Shown piece by piece: positions 35,048 through 45,402 of a stretch of DNA of 64,000 nt (the stretch's first letter is position 1; each line of letters begins with the position of its first letter). A program made the translations under genes and the position numbers. A model generated the notes under the pieces. That model was given only the letters and a program-made list of their open reading frames with translations, made no database searches and was not told the origin of the DNA. This DNA is from Lunularia cruciata. Taxonomy: Eukaryota > Streptophyta > Marchantiopsida > Lunulariales > Lunulariaceae. The stretch is taken from NCBI GenBank assembly GCA_948567375.1, contig OX419757.1:15810001-15874000 (forward strand), written 5' to 3'.

Positions 35048-36590
35048 GAGCATGACACTATTGCTCCCAAGGGCCCAGTGTAGCAGTCAGTCAGTATGTC
35101 TTCCACTCCTACTACAATTACAAAGGATACTTGGGAGCCAGATCTTGGACCCAAGCTTACTGGAGAGGAAAGACGGAGGGTTTGGAGGTTCTTGAGGAGT
35201 CACACGAGTTGTTTTACCTTCAGTATGAAGGATTTGGGTGCTCTAAAGGGACCTAGTATATGGATTGAGTTGACTAGCAACACACCAGTTTTCCAACGTC
35301 CTTATTGATATAGTGAGATGGAGAGTACATTGATTCAGAGCCAGAGTAGTGACCTTTTTGAGGCTGGTTTGGTGGAGATTTCACATGGAGAGTATGCATC
35401 AGCAATAGTGATGCCAGCCAAGAAGGATATGCATGGCAACTATACAGATAAGCGGATGTGTGGAGATTACCGTCCTATCAACCGACAGACCAGGGCTGAT
35501 CGGTATGCCATGCCTACACCGGAGGAGATTTTTGATGCGATTGGGCATGCAAAGGTCTTCAATACTTTGGATCTTCGAGCAAGATATCATTAGTTGCCGA
35601 TCAAGGAGGAGGATAAGTCCAAGACAACATTTTGGGCTATTGATCCTCACGGCAAGGATGTGTTATATCAGTGGAAGTTCTTACCATTTGGGTTAAAGAA
35701 TGCTCCTGCTGAGTTCCAGAGGGTCATGGATAGGATCGTAGCTGGATTGGATTTTGCTTGGTGCTATATTGATGACATTTTGGTTTATAGCACTACTGTG
35801 GAGGAGCATGAGCGACAGTTGTTGGAGGTGTTTGAGAGGTTGAGATCTCATGGACTCAAATTGCATCCTGGGAAGTGTAGGTTCTTCCACAAGCCGGTTG
35901 AGTATTTGGGTCACACTATCTACCCCGGAGGACTTGGTGTTCAGCAGACCAAGGTGGAGGCTATTGCATGTATTCCTTGGCCTACGGATGTGAGTAGAGT
36001 GCAAGCATTCCTTGGGTTGGTGAACTTCTATCGCCACTATGTTAGAGGATTTAGTGCCATTGCCAAGGCCTTGACAAAGCTGACCAAGCTTACACAGGAG
36101 TGGAGTTGGGGAGATGAGCAGGAGAGAGCTTTTGTAGAGCTCAAGGAGAGGTTGACATCTGCTCTTATTTTGAGGAGACCGATCAGGGGACGACCATTTC
36201 AGGTTCACACTAATTGGAGTATGTTGGGGCTTGGAGCGGTGCTCACCCAGCATGATGATGAGGAGAAGGAGTTTGTGGTGGCCTATGCTAGTCGCTCTAA
36301 CAATTCAGCGGAGGCAAAGTATAGTTCATATGAAGGAGAGTGCTTGGCAGCAGTTTGGGCAATAGCACATTTTTGATGTTACCTATTTGGTAACTCCTTC
36401 ACTCTCATCACTGATCATCAGCCGCTGAAGTGGTTGATGGAGTCCGACAAGCTTTCAAGGAAGCTTGCATGATGGGCTTTGATTTTACAAGAGTATGATT
36501 TCACGGTTGTTCACAGACCTGGAGTGGTGAACCGTGATGCAGATGGGTTGAGTAGAAACCCATGTCCCAGCCAGCAGAATCAGACCGAAG
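35048..36590 (+). pseudogene. Reverse transcriptase and RNase H of the methyltransferase-bearing element
   Basis: Same frame as the methyltransferase. It includes KLTGEERRRVWRFLRSHT, GLVEISHGEYASAIVMPAKK, MCGDYRPINRQT, FLPFGLKNAPAEFQRVMD and catalytic CYIDDILVYS (Asp pair near 35771-35776), then VEYLGHTIYPGGL and the connection to RNase H. In RNase H the first catalytic Asp reads Asn (FQVHTNWS), Glu is kept (YEGECLA) and TDHQPLKWL is kept. Stops: TAG at 35081 and 35591; TGA at 35306, 36374 and 36470. RT would copy the element's RNA inside particles; RNase H removes the template. Confidence 0.9.
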
Positions 36591-37650
36591 CACGTTGGCA
36601 TGGTGAGACAAATGAGGAGATGGTGCCAGGTTGGCATGCATCGGCCTTTTTGTGTATATTTGCAGAGGCTTTGGTGGTATCTCTCTCAGCGCATATAGGA
36701 GGAGTTATTGAGGTCACAAATCCAGAGAGTGAGGATATTGGTACAATTTAGCGAGACATTCATGATGATGTCTTAGTGATGGACTATCTTCGCACTAGTG
36801 TTGTGGGTGGCACAGTTGGGGCCAAGGAGAGAGACCGTGTTCTTCAGCAAGCCAGACGGTTCAGATTGGAGGGTAGACACCTTTTGCGTGTATGGGAGGA
36901 TGGTAGAGTGCGAGTAGTACCCCTTCCATCTCAGAGACCACAGTTGGTCCGTCATGCTCATGAGGAGCTAGGACATTTTGGAGTAAAGCATACATATAGC
37001 TTACTCCAGAGTCATTATTGGTGGCGCGGTATGCAGACCAAGGTACATCAGTTTGTTGCCAGATGTGTGGTTTGTGACCGAGTTAGAGCATCATTCAATG
37101 CTCCTACGCCATAGTTACACCAATTACCTATCATGGGATTGGATTACTATCAGAGTTTGGACTTTGCCGGACCTTTACCGCTGACTGTGAGACATCATTG
37201 GTATGTTTTGGTGATGGTGGAGCACTTCTCCAAGTGGATTGAGTTGGTGGCACTTCCTGACAAGTCTAGTGAAGGGACAGCTTACTCGTTTGTGGATCAA
37301 GTTCTTAGTCATTTTGGTGCACCAGTTGAGGTTTTGACTGATCAAGGTATAGAGTTCTTGGGGGAGTTTCAGGTCTTGTGTGACAAAGCTTTGATTGATC
37401 ATTGTACTACATCCCGAGATCACCCTGAGGCAGATGGCTTAGCAGAGAGAGTGGTTCAGACGGTGAAGAAAGGATTGCAAAAGTATGGTTTGCAGAGAGG
37501 CCACTTGGGAGATTGGGATCTCCAATTACCTTGGTTGGCCATGGGCTATTGGTTCAACCGGCAAGCCTATCTACAGCAAGCATGGATGAGATCCAGATTT
37601 ACCTGCAGCCATTTGTCAAGATGCTACTGTAGTTTTGGACTTGGATGACC
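36591..37650 (+). pseudogene. Integrase of the methyltransferase-bearing element
   Basis: The HHCC zinc domain is intact (HAHEELGHFGVKHTYSLLQ, then CVVCDRVRA at about 36958-37090). The core has SLDFAGPLP, LTDQGIEFLGEF and AERVVQTVKKG, so the D-D-E triad is present. TAG codons at 36749 and 37112 and a frameshift near 37555 break it. It would insert the DNA copy into the genome; the PHD finger downstream may have belonged to the same polyprotein. Confidence 0.85.
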
Positions 37651-38177
37651 CTGATGTATGGATGAGTGCATGTTCTCAACGGGCAGAGATCTTTCAGAGA
37701 GTGATGCCGATGGCCTTTAAGAACTTGGCAATTGCTCAGCATAAAGATACTTTATGCTATGACACCATTCAAGGAGGAGGTTATAGACCCTCAATCCATT
37801 GATTTCATCCAGGCAACTATGTATATCTACAATAGACAACACCGATGACACTTGATGTTTCTACAAGCCGCACTATGTTGAGAGTGCGCGAGGTTTTGCC
37901 ATTTGGAGTCCTTGTGTTAGAAGGATGTGATGGTGTTGTTTGGAAGGATCATGTGTGCAATTGTGCGCCATGCCACCTCCCAAACATTGATGGTACTATG
38001 GACCCAAGCTTGGCACTTGTACGTGCAGGCTTGAGGTGTATGTTATGTGGCTCTTCTGGTGGAGCTGCTACTATGTTAGTGTGTGATAACTGTTTGAGAG
38101 TATGGCATATGGCATGTATGACTCCTCCCCTCACGGTGGTTCCTCATGGACAGTGGTTATGTCCTAGATGTACTTGA
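37651..38177 (+). pseudogene. Integrase C-terminal part with terminal PHD finger
   Basis: After the frameshift the text continues (QRAEIFQRVMPMAFKNLAIA, then LRVREVLPFGVLVLEGCDG) with two stops near 37790 and 37830, into an unbroken stretch from 37845 to a TGA at 38175. Residues from 38037 form C-X2-C-X11-C-X2-C-X4-H-X2-C-X14-C-X2-C (CMLC, CDNC, WHMAC, WLCPRC), a complete C4HC3 PHD finger with the usual Trp two residues before the last Cys pair. PHD fingers read histone H3 tails. Its place after integrase parallels the chromodomain of chromoviruses, suggesting a role in choosing insertion sites. All zinc ligands are intact although much of pol is broken. Confidence 0.82.
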
Positions 38178-38346
38178 CCTATAGCTACTTCATTCTTTAT
38201 ATGGTATAGATTGCAGACAGGCGACTAACGATGGGGCTCCATAGCACCCGGACTTCTTATCTTTGCCCATTAGAGGGTATACCATATACTTAGAGTAGAT
38301 GGCTATCTGGAGTTAGAGGGGCCTAACCGCCAGCTAGGGGGGCGAT
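38178..38346 (+). promoter_or_regulatory. 3' non-coding part and polypurine tract
   Basis: Short region after the PHD stop. It ends with a G-rich purine tract (AGCTAGGGGGGCGAT, about 38332-38346) directly before the TGTGGCAC that opens the 3' LTR. Confidence 0.7.
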
Positions 38347-38912
38347 TGTGGCACTTTAGAGTCTATGTATGACTTATGTGTGAGTTGTGCTTCTATAGTG
38401 TATGATGTTGACAGTGATGTATGTTGTTGACAGTGATCTATGTTGTGTAGCGATGTATATACGCATGATAGTTGTCACGCCATTTGTAGTGCCGCATCTA
38501 GATGCTCGGACACTGGAGTTCTAGTGATAGTAGTTAGAGTTATTTCAGCAATATCTCAGAGACTACTTTCCGACGGTTAGATTGTGTGTTCGGGGTACTG
38601 ACTTCACAGTGGGGCCCATTGTCACTTTGCACCGTTGAGTGTACCGTCAGTGAAACCGTTAGGGTTTCAGAGCTAGCTCGAGTCCAGGGGGTATATTTTT
38701 GAAGTGAGCTCTAGAGAGCTCACTTCTTTGATGTTTAGCCTTCGAGTTCTTGGCTATGGTGGACAGAGGCCGGCAAGCGTCACCTGGATTCTCTATGCTT
38801 GAGTGGGTGTGGCTTGATTGTAATCAATGCCTAGTTGTTGGCAGTTTATAGAGTGACAGATCAAGTATTGATCTGAGTTGAGTTGAGTTGAGAGTGGTAA
38901 GCAATCTGATTA
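38347..38912 (+). repeat. 3' LTR of the methyltransferase-bearing element
   Basis: 566 bp, homologous to 28952-29548 in order and length apart from a gap of about 45 bp. It lacks the final CA of the left copy: CTGATTA runs straight into a new LTR start at 38914. Confidence 0.8.
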
Positions 38913-38913
38913 T

Positions 38914-39022
38914 TGTGGCACTTTAGAGTCTATGTATGACTTATGTGTGAGTTGTGCTTCTATAGTGTATGATGTTGATAGCAATGTATGTTGTGTAGCG
39001 ATGTATATACGCACGACATCTA
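38914..39022 (+). repeat. Partial extra LTR, head-to-tail with the 3' LTR
   Basis: About 105 bp repeating the first part of the LTR (TGTGGCACTTTAGAGTC...ATATACGCACGACA), after which similarity stops. This truncated second copy indicates a tandem LTR arrangement from recombination or template switching. Confidence 0.8.
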
Positions 39023-39044
39023 TGAACCGGCCTATCTCTTACTC

Positions 39045-39780
39045 AAGATGAACATTTGATGGCTATTAGGGTAGTGCACCATGGACTAAGAAGGCAAAGA
39101 ACCAATATTACATCATACTCCTCCAAGGCTAGAACTCCAAGGTACCTCCAAGACTCAAGATATTGCTTACTAGAGAACTCAATGAGAGAGAGATAGTTGC
39201 AAATAAAAGGAGAATGAGTACCTCCTCACCCCTAGCTTATATACTCTTGAAAAAGTTACACATCCAAGTTACTAATCACTAGAGTAACTCAAGTTACTAG
39301 ACTAAAATTCAAGAAAGTCAAAAAGTCTAATGGAATATCCAAGCACATAGGAATAATCCTATGAGTATGTGGTCTTATCTTCACATACCAACTAAGTCAA
39401 TAATTCCTTTGCATGGACTATACTTGGACTATAGAAAAGTTTGCAACAACAAGACTTGTGGGCACATGAGTTCTCAACTCTTTACTCAAAATCAAATAAC
39501 TAAGAATAATACCAAGTCAATACACTAGAAGAAAAAATAATGATGTTCACTATTTTATCTTCCTCTAGAATTGGGTCACCTTTATCTTAGTTAGAACTAG
39601 CTCTAACTAATCATGACTCATGTAGAAGCTTAGCTAAACTCCATGTATATAATATTTCTCCACTACGCGCAATACAAAACTTAATATCATTATAGAGTAT
39701 ATATGTACAATTGGTGTTCAAGGTAGATTAAGACTATTTGGCCTTGCAAACTTTGTCTTCCTTTTGCACTTACAAGTGCT
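39045..39780. repeat. Second copy of the LTR-like repeat at 5556-6310
   Basis: Same orientation and block order as the left copy. No pol sequence lies beside it here, so it may be a solo LTR. Both copies adjoin sequence of the methyltransferase-bearing element, on opposite strands. Confidence 0.65.
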
Positions 39781-40444
39781 TTGTAATCCTTTCCTCTTTC
39801 CTTTAGGGTGCTCTCTTTATATATATGTTACCATATATAAGCAATCACAATCTAATATTAGTGTAAATTGAAAGTCTAAATTGATTCTTTTGAGTGTATA
39901 AGTTGATTTGGGATAATTTCCCTACATTAATTAAGCTATAGAAGTGTGAATGATATATAAAGATTCACTAACTGAAGTGCCTGATTACAAATAAAACTCG
40001 CTTGAAATGCATGGATGATAATTTTGCACCATAAATTTGAGATCATTTTTGTAAGGTTTAGAATCTATATATCACAAAGAGTACATGGATAATATTTTTA
40101 ATCTAGTCGGCGAGATTTTGCTAAATTTATAATAATTAAACGGGATTTTTCTTATTTCACATATCTAGCTTATCTTTTGTACAGTTATTCTTCACTAATC
40201 GGTTTAAGAATCTATTTGTTATGTTTTACCACATAGGGATCTATAGGGGTTCTCGATTCCTAGATTTCTAGATGAATTTTACTAAATTCTCAAGCTCATC
40301 TAAATAATCCAATATTTGAGTAAAGTGCTATTGATCTAATTTCTATTTTCTTCCATCTTGGTTTGCGTGGGTTGGATTCTAAAAACGGTGCCTTCATCGT
40401 TGCTTTTACGAAGCCTCTCTTTGAAGAGATAGAGGGAAGCATTG

Positions 40445-40521
<77 letters not shown>

Positions 40522-42284
40522 AAAGAGCTCTCAGACTCCATCCACGAACGAGAGGGAACAAAGAAAAAAAAAGTACTATATAGCTAAGATTAAAATATAA
40601 ACATGGGAAAATCACAAAATCTCAATCTCGAAAACCTTGGAATCTGATTTGGTAATAAGAAAGGGAACAAAGTAAACCATGGAATTCAGTTATGATTGAA
40701 GATATGAACTAAATGATGAAGAATCAAATTGAAGCAAAGTGAAAAGGAAGTGTATCTCCATGTGAGCGATCAAAAATTCTAAAATTCAAGTAGCAGATTC
40801 ATTTTAATTACTAGACGGGTATGTGAATAAATTAATATCAACTTATCCTAAACTTTAGATTATTTTTAACCATGAACATACTCTTAAACAAATATTTACC
40901 CATCAAAAGTGTGATGAATACTGACCAAATATATTATTTTTTAATGAATTTCCAGATAGCAGTAAAAATAGTCAGTGATCTGACCTCCACCCGTAGTCCG
41001 TCCACTCGTACTCGCGTAGGAAAGCCTATTGAGACACCACTGATGTTTAGACCCCCGTAAGGTACTCAGCGAAGGAATCGCACTCCCTGACTGGCTTGGT
41101 GACTCATGATGTTGAGGGAATCAATTCGATGGCGATGCAGACGTGGTGGTGAATACGATGGGGCAGATGCTTCTACTCACAGGACGCATCGATTTGGACA
41201 AAGATATGGGAAGTCGGTTCTCAATTTGAAGCTTCGACCAATTACATGCATCGGGTGAGAATTTTGCTGATTTTAACTCTTGTGTGTAGGCAGAATCATC
41301 ACCGAGTGTCAAGAGAAGGTTGATGGTTAAGGTAGTCACCTAGAGCCAATGAGTATTCCCACCGTAAACACCGTACTCACCACCTGTAAGCAACTCCATT
41401 GAATCCTAATCCACTGTAAACACCGTCACTGTACAACAACAGGGCCTCGAATTGGTAGTCCAAGTAGGGACAAATTTGAATGCCCGTGCATCCATGCAGG
41501 ATTTTCTCTACACATGCGAGAGCGATACGGGTCGAGAAAGGCTAGGGCCGGGTTTCGTTTGTCTGGTTAGGAGTCCATCTTGTTGTTGCACAAAGATACA
41601 AGTCCGAAAGGTATGGAAATTGACGCAAGTTCTCCCCTTTCCATAGTCGGGTGGGTTCACTGCTGCTGTAGCACTTCCTCTCTCTGCTGAAGAAATGCTT
41701 CAACCGTCAGTTACCTGTAGATATGAGCGTCTGCGCCAAGTTCGGTAAAAGGCAACAGGCCGGGCTGCTGCCTCATTTGATGTGAATGAGCTTGGATGAG
41801 AAGTTTGTGGATTGGAATATGCTCCCGCGGGCAGGCGTCGGGTTGGTAAGCTGAGATACTTACATTAAATCAGGGTTGTGAAAAATGGGGAAGAAGGTGT
41901 AGTTAGCACCGCTGTAGGTTAGAAGACAAATCTTGAACACTTCACCACCCTTGGTTTCAGAAAACTTCTCGCTTCTCGCATCTACTTCTCGCTTTCTTTT
42001 AGCTGGGAGTTAACAGCACGTTCAGAGCTGTCGACATAACGTCTGTCTCTTCCGTTCATTTCAACATATTCTACGGGATTCGATGTACGCATCTGGCGCC
42101 TTCCTTCGGTCTTCTCTTCAGCCACTATCCATTTCTCATAGTTTAGCAGCGGTTCCAAGCCATTTTAAGTACTTTCTCGATCTTTGTGCCGATCGCCATC
42201 TCATTGTTAATACAACCACTTTCTACTTATGCTTATGGTCGCCAGTAGTGTCAATATCTTTTGACCGCTGAGTGTATTTGAACG
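39781..42284. other. Upstream region of the LRR pseudokinase gene, with (TA)n
   Basis: 39781-40980 is AT-rich and without a recognisable gene; it contains an uninterrupted (TA)n microsatellite at about 40448-40519. From about 40980 the composition becomes less AT-rich, and 41400-42284 is likely promoter and 5' untranslated sequence of the gene beginning at 42285. No specific promoter element is assigned. Confidence 0.45.
40448..40519. repeat. (TA)n microsatellite, about 36 units
   Basis: Perfect alternating TA run. It creates artificial Ile-Tyr open frames on both strands that are not genes. Confidence 0.97.
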
Positions 42285-45063
42285 ATGAAGGGGGACTGTA
42301 GGCTGTGTGGAACAGGAAAGACCAAGCAAGCGGTGATAAGCGCATTTGTATGGTTTTCCTTCTGCATGTTGCTAAGCTCTTTTTCTCTGTACAGCTTGCT
42401 CTGTCTGTTACTACATAACACATCCTTAGAATTCCCTTCCAGTAATCCAATCCCCTCCATCTTTTGGCCGCTATTCAGTGAGCAGACTGAGACATCGACT
42501 GAAGCCTCTGATAAGGTTACTATGCATACAAATTCTCACCTTCCGGCAAGCTTGATAAGAGAAGAACAAGTGCTCCTGGCATTCAAGGATCGACTAGAAG
42601 AAGATCCGGTAGGAGTGCTGGACAGTTGGTACGTTCGTGACGGAGAAGAAGGATACCTTTGTGCTTGGATCGGGATCACTTGTGACGCGCACAGACAGCA
42701 CGTGGTTGCACTGAACCTGGCAGGTATGGAGTTGAAAGGAGTTATCACCGGAGAACTGCAATTTCTTACATCCCTCACCACACTAAACTTGTCATCAAAC
42801 AGGTTCTCTGGGAGCATACCAGCTGAAGTTGGGCAAATCAAAGAATTGCAATATCTGGACCTCAGTAAAAATCAGTTGTCTGGCTCCATCCCTGTCGCAC
42901 TTGGCGCTCTTCGGCGCCTGGAAGGCCTTTGGCTTCATGACAATGTTTTGGCGGGAACTATACCGCATTCGCTTGGTGGTTGTCCAAGACTGATTACACT
43001 GGATGTTTCCCACAACACACTCAGGGGGAGCATACCAGCACATTTTGGTCAACTGCAACATCTTGAGATGTTGCAATTGAGTGATAACAGTCTGACGGGT
43101 TCACTTCCCGCTGCTTTGGCCCATTGCAGCGCACTCAAGGTGATAGACGTACGTAAGAATGAACTCGAAGGGAAGGTAAATCTTGAAGTATGCAATCTTC
43201 AACATCTTCAAGCTCTGGATCTCTCCACGAATCGATTCACCGGTGAAATCGCAGAACTCTTTGCCAGCTGCACCAATTTAAAGTTCCTGAGTTTAAACGA
43301 CAATGGATTTACGGGCGTCCTTCCAACGGGGATACTGAATTCAAGGGCACTCGTTTACCTGTCACTGAGGAACAATAAGCTCAAGGGAAATTTACCTGAT
43401 AACTTAACCGATGGATTCACTTCAAGTTTAAGACACATAGATGTCTCCTGCAACCAATTAACTGGGAGCATCCCTACATCATTTGCGCAATTCATTACTT
43501 TTATCCGCTATGTAAATCTTTCGAATAACTATCTGTACGGTCCACTACCACCGGAACTTGTCAGTATGAGATTACCTGTCGGGAAGGATTACTCACGCAA
43601 GAGCATCGAAGCCTGCTTCGCCCCCGATCAGGATGGCACCTTTGGTCCTCGTCTTCTACGATATTTGATAGAGGTTGATGGTGACAGACCAGGTCCGATG
43701 AGACGCCAACCAAAGACTCGCGTCCTCGACCTCTCAACGAATGCTTTGGTTGCTTCCGGTCGACGATCTCAGTCACTATATAATATATCTTCCCTTCCGC
43801 TCGTCGGGGAAGATACGATACATGCATGGATTGACAGGAATGAGTGCGATCTACCCTTCAAGAAAGGGAAAGATTCAGGTCTGCGCAACATACTCGTGAA
43901 CTTCATTCCAATTACTGTAGTGATGGGGTTGGTTGCTCTTGGTGTTTTCATCTGGTTTAGTATCCACCGTAGTTACCATAGTCAGAAGAGCCGTGGAGAA
44001 TTCCTCATCCATCCGGAAGTGAGAATTTTTCCATTCCGGCATTACAGCCTCAAATCCGATGAAATTAGACGCGCGGCAGAGGGTCTGTACGAATATAATA
44101 TCATCGGCAAAGGGCGCTTGGGGTGGGTATATAAGGTTGATTTCGGGGGAGAAAGATACTGCGCAGTAAAAACGGTTGTCAGAAGTCTTCTCAGTCATCG
44201 GGAACAGAGAAGACTTATCCAGGAGTTACAGGTCCTTGGAAGCCTAAGGCATCGTAATATCGTCAAGCTTCTCGGATACTTCTCCGACGCCAAGATGAAT
44301 GCTCTAGTATACGAGTTTATGCCTAACGGAAGTCTGGATATGCATTTGATGCATCCACAGGTAATTAGCATGGAGAACCGGTTCGCTATTCTACTGGATA
44401 TTGCCGAGGCCCTGGCATATCTTCATCATCATTTTGCATCTCCAGTCGTCCACGGGAATTTGAAACCAATCAACATATTCGTCAACTTCGACTTCTCCGG
44501 AGCACAAGTAGGAGGAGTTGGACTTGGAAAGTATGTGAAAGGCGTTTCACATTCACGAGCAGAGCACTCTCTGAAGTCTTCCGACCTTGAACGTCGGTCT
44601 CAAGCATACTCTGCACCAGGTATTACCTTTCCCATCTGAGGGAATTTGAGTGAGGATGTGATGATACGTGGTTCCAGAGATGTCTCTTGTTTACAATACT
44701 AGACACTACAGTAAGATTGATTGCTGATCTCTGTGGTCATTAACTGTATTGAATTCCACAGAACTCCTGGATTCTATCACATGTGAAATCATGGACAAAA
44801 GCGTGGATGTTTACAGTTTTGGGGTCATACTTCTGGAACTCGTGACAGGCATCAATCCTGCTACTGGATGTTCGCTATGCTCAGAATCATCAACAACTTC
44901 TTGGTCTTTTGACAACACCGACCCTGCGTATAAGATCCGTACAAATCTTCAAATATGGCGCTGCATCGATGTGGCTCGACTTTGTACGAACACAAGGCCC
45001 GAGGAACGACCGACCATGCATCAAATTCTCCAACTGTTAACACAGATCATTAGACTAAGCTAG
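42285..45063 (+). CDS. LRR receptor-like pseudokinase
   Basis: Two exons, 42285-44619 and 44762-45063, GT-AG intron of 142 bp inside the kinase domain (APE motif), 878 codons. Order: hydrophobic N-terminal anchor or long signal (residues about 17-43), LRR N-cap with CAWIGITCD (126-134), about 11 plant-type LRRs (162-428), a non-LRR juxtamembrane part with an isolated LDLS remnant, a membrane segment (about 536-560), and a kinase fold. Glycine loop GKGRLG (608-613), Lys629 (CAVK) and Glu647 are kept, but the HRD motif is HGN (723-725) and DFG is GVG with the metal-binding Asp replaced by Gly744. It is therefore predicted to lack phosphotransfer and to act by binding partners at the plasma membrane, as proposed for other plant RLK pseudokinases. 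The ligand is unknown. The start is the first ATG in frame giving the hydrophobic leader; a later start is possible. Confidence 0.88.
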
Positions 45064-45290
45064 CACATAGTAGAAGACTTAATCTTTAGTTTAGGAAACA
45101 TTTGTTGGATAATTTAGTCTATAATTAGGAAAAAAAACTTGTGACTACTTGATAATCATAGCAAAATCTTGTCGGATCAACCGTTTAAATTGTTAGGAAA
45201 CACCGATGGTTGGTGGATACCTGCGTGGAACTATCATGCAGGTTTGTACACTCCAAATTTATGCACATAAAAGGTGCATGCACTTTAACA

Positions 45291-45402
45291 AATTGGGGCT
45301 TAGCCCCATTTTACTCACTGTGTTTGATCCTTGTAAAGCTTGGTGGTGTCTTCCTTTCCCGTCCTTCTTGTCATCCTACGCTGTCGCCCTTTAACGTTTT
45401 GC
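45291..45402 (+). repeat. LINE 3' tail, 5'-truncated copy
   Basis: Contains TTGGGGCTTAGCCCCATTTTAC and the following TTGATCCTTGTAAAGCTTGGTGG...CCTACGCTGTCGCCCTTT, matching the tails at 25822-25900 and, on the - strand, 15700-15790. It lies about 230 bp after the LRR pseudokinase stop. Only the last 110 bp or so of the element is present. Confidence 0.65.

Larger units (their letters stand above)
28952..38912 (+). mobile_element. Ty3/gypsy element carrying a cytosine-5 DNA methyltransferase and a PHD finger
   Basis: About 10 kb with direct LTRs (28952-29550 and 38347-38912), a long leader (29551-30833), gag with CCHC knuckles, retropepsin, a DNA cytosine methyltransferase, RT, RNase H, integrase and a terminal PHD finger. 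The polypurine tract is at 38329-38346. The methyltransferase lies between protease and RT and shares one reading frame with RT, RNase H and integrase from about 33797 to 37550. The element is dead: 23 in-frame stops and at least three frameshifts (near 32955, 33430-33490 and 37555). Order of domains, frame sharing and LTR pairing are seen directly; the idea that these extra domains help silence, hide or target the element is inference. Confidence 0.88.

Noticed and set aside
40296-40615. Open frames with long Ile-Tyr repeats on both strands
   Set aside because: They are translations of the (TA)n microsatellite.
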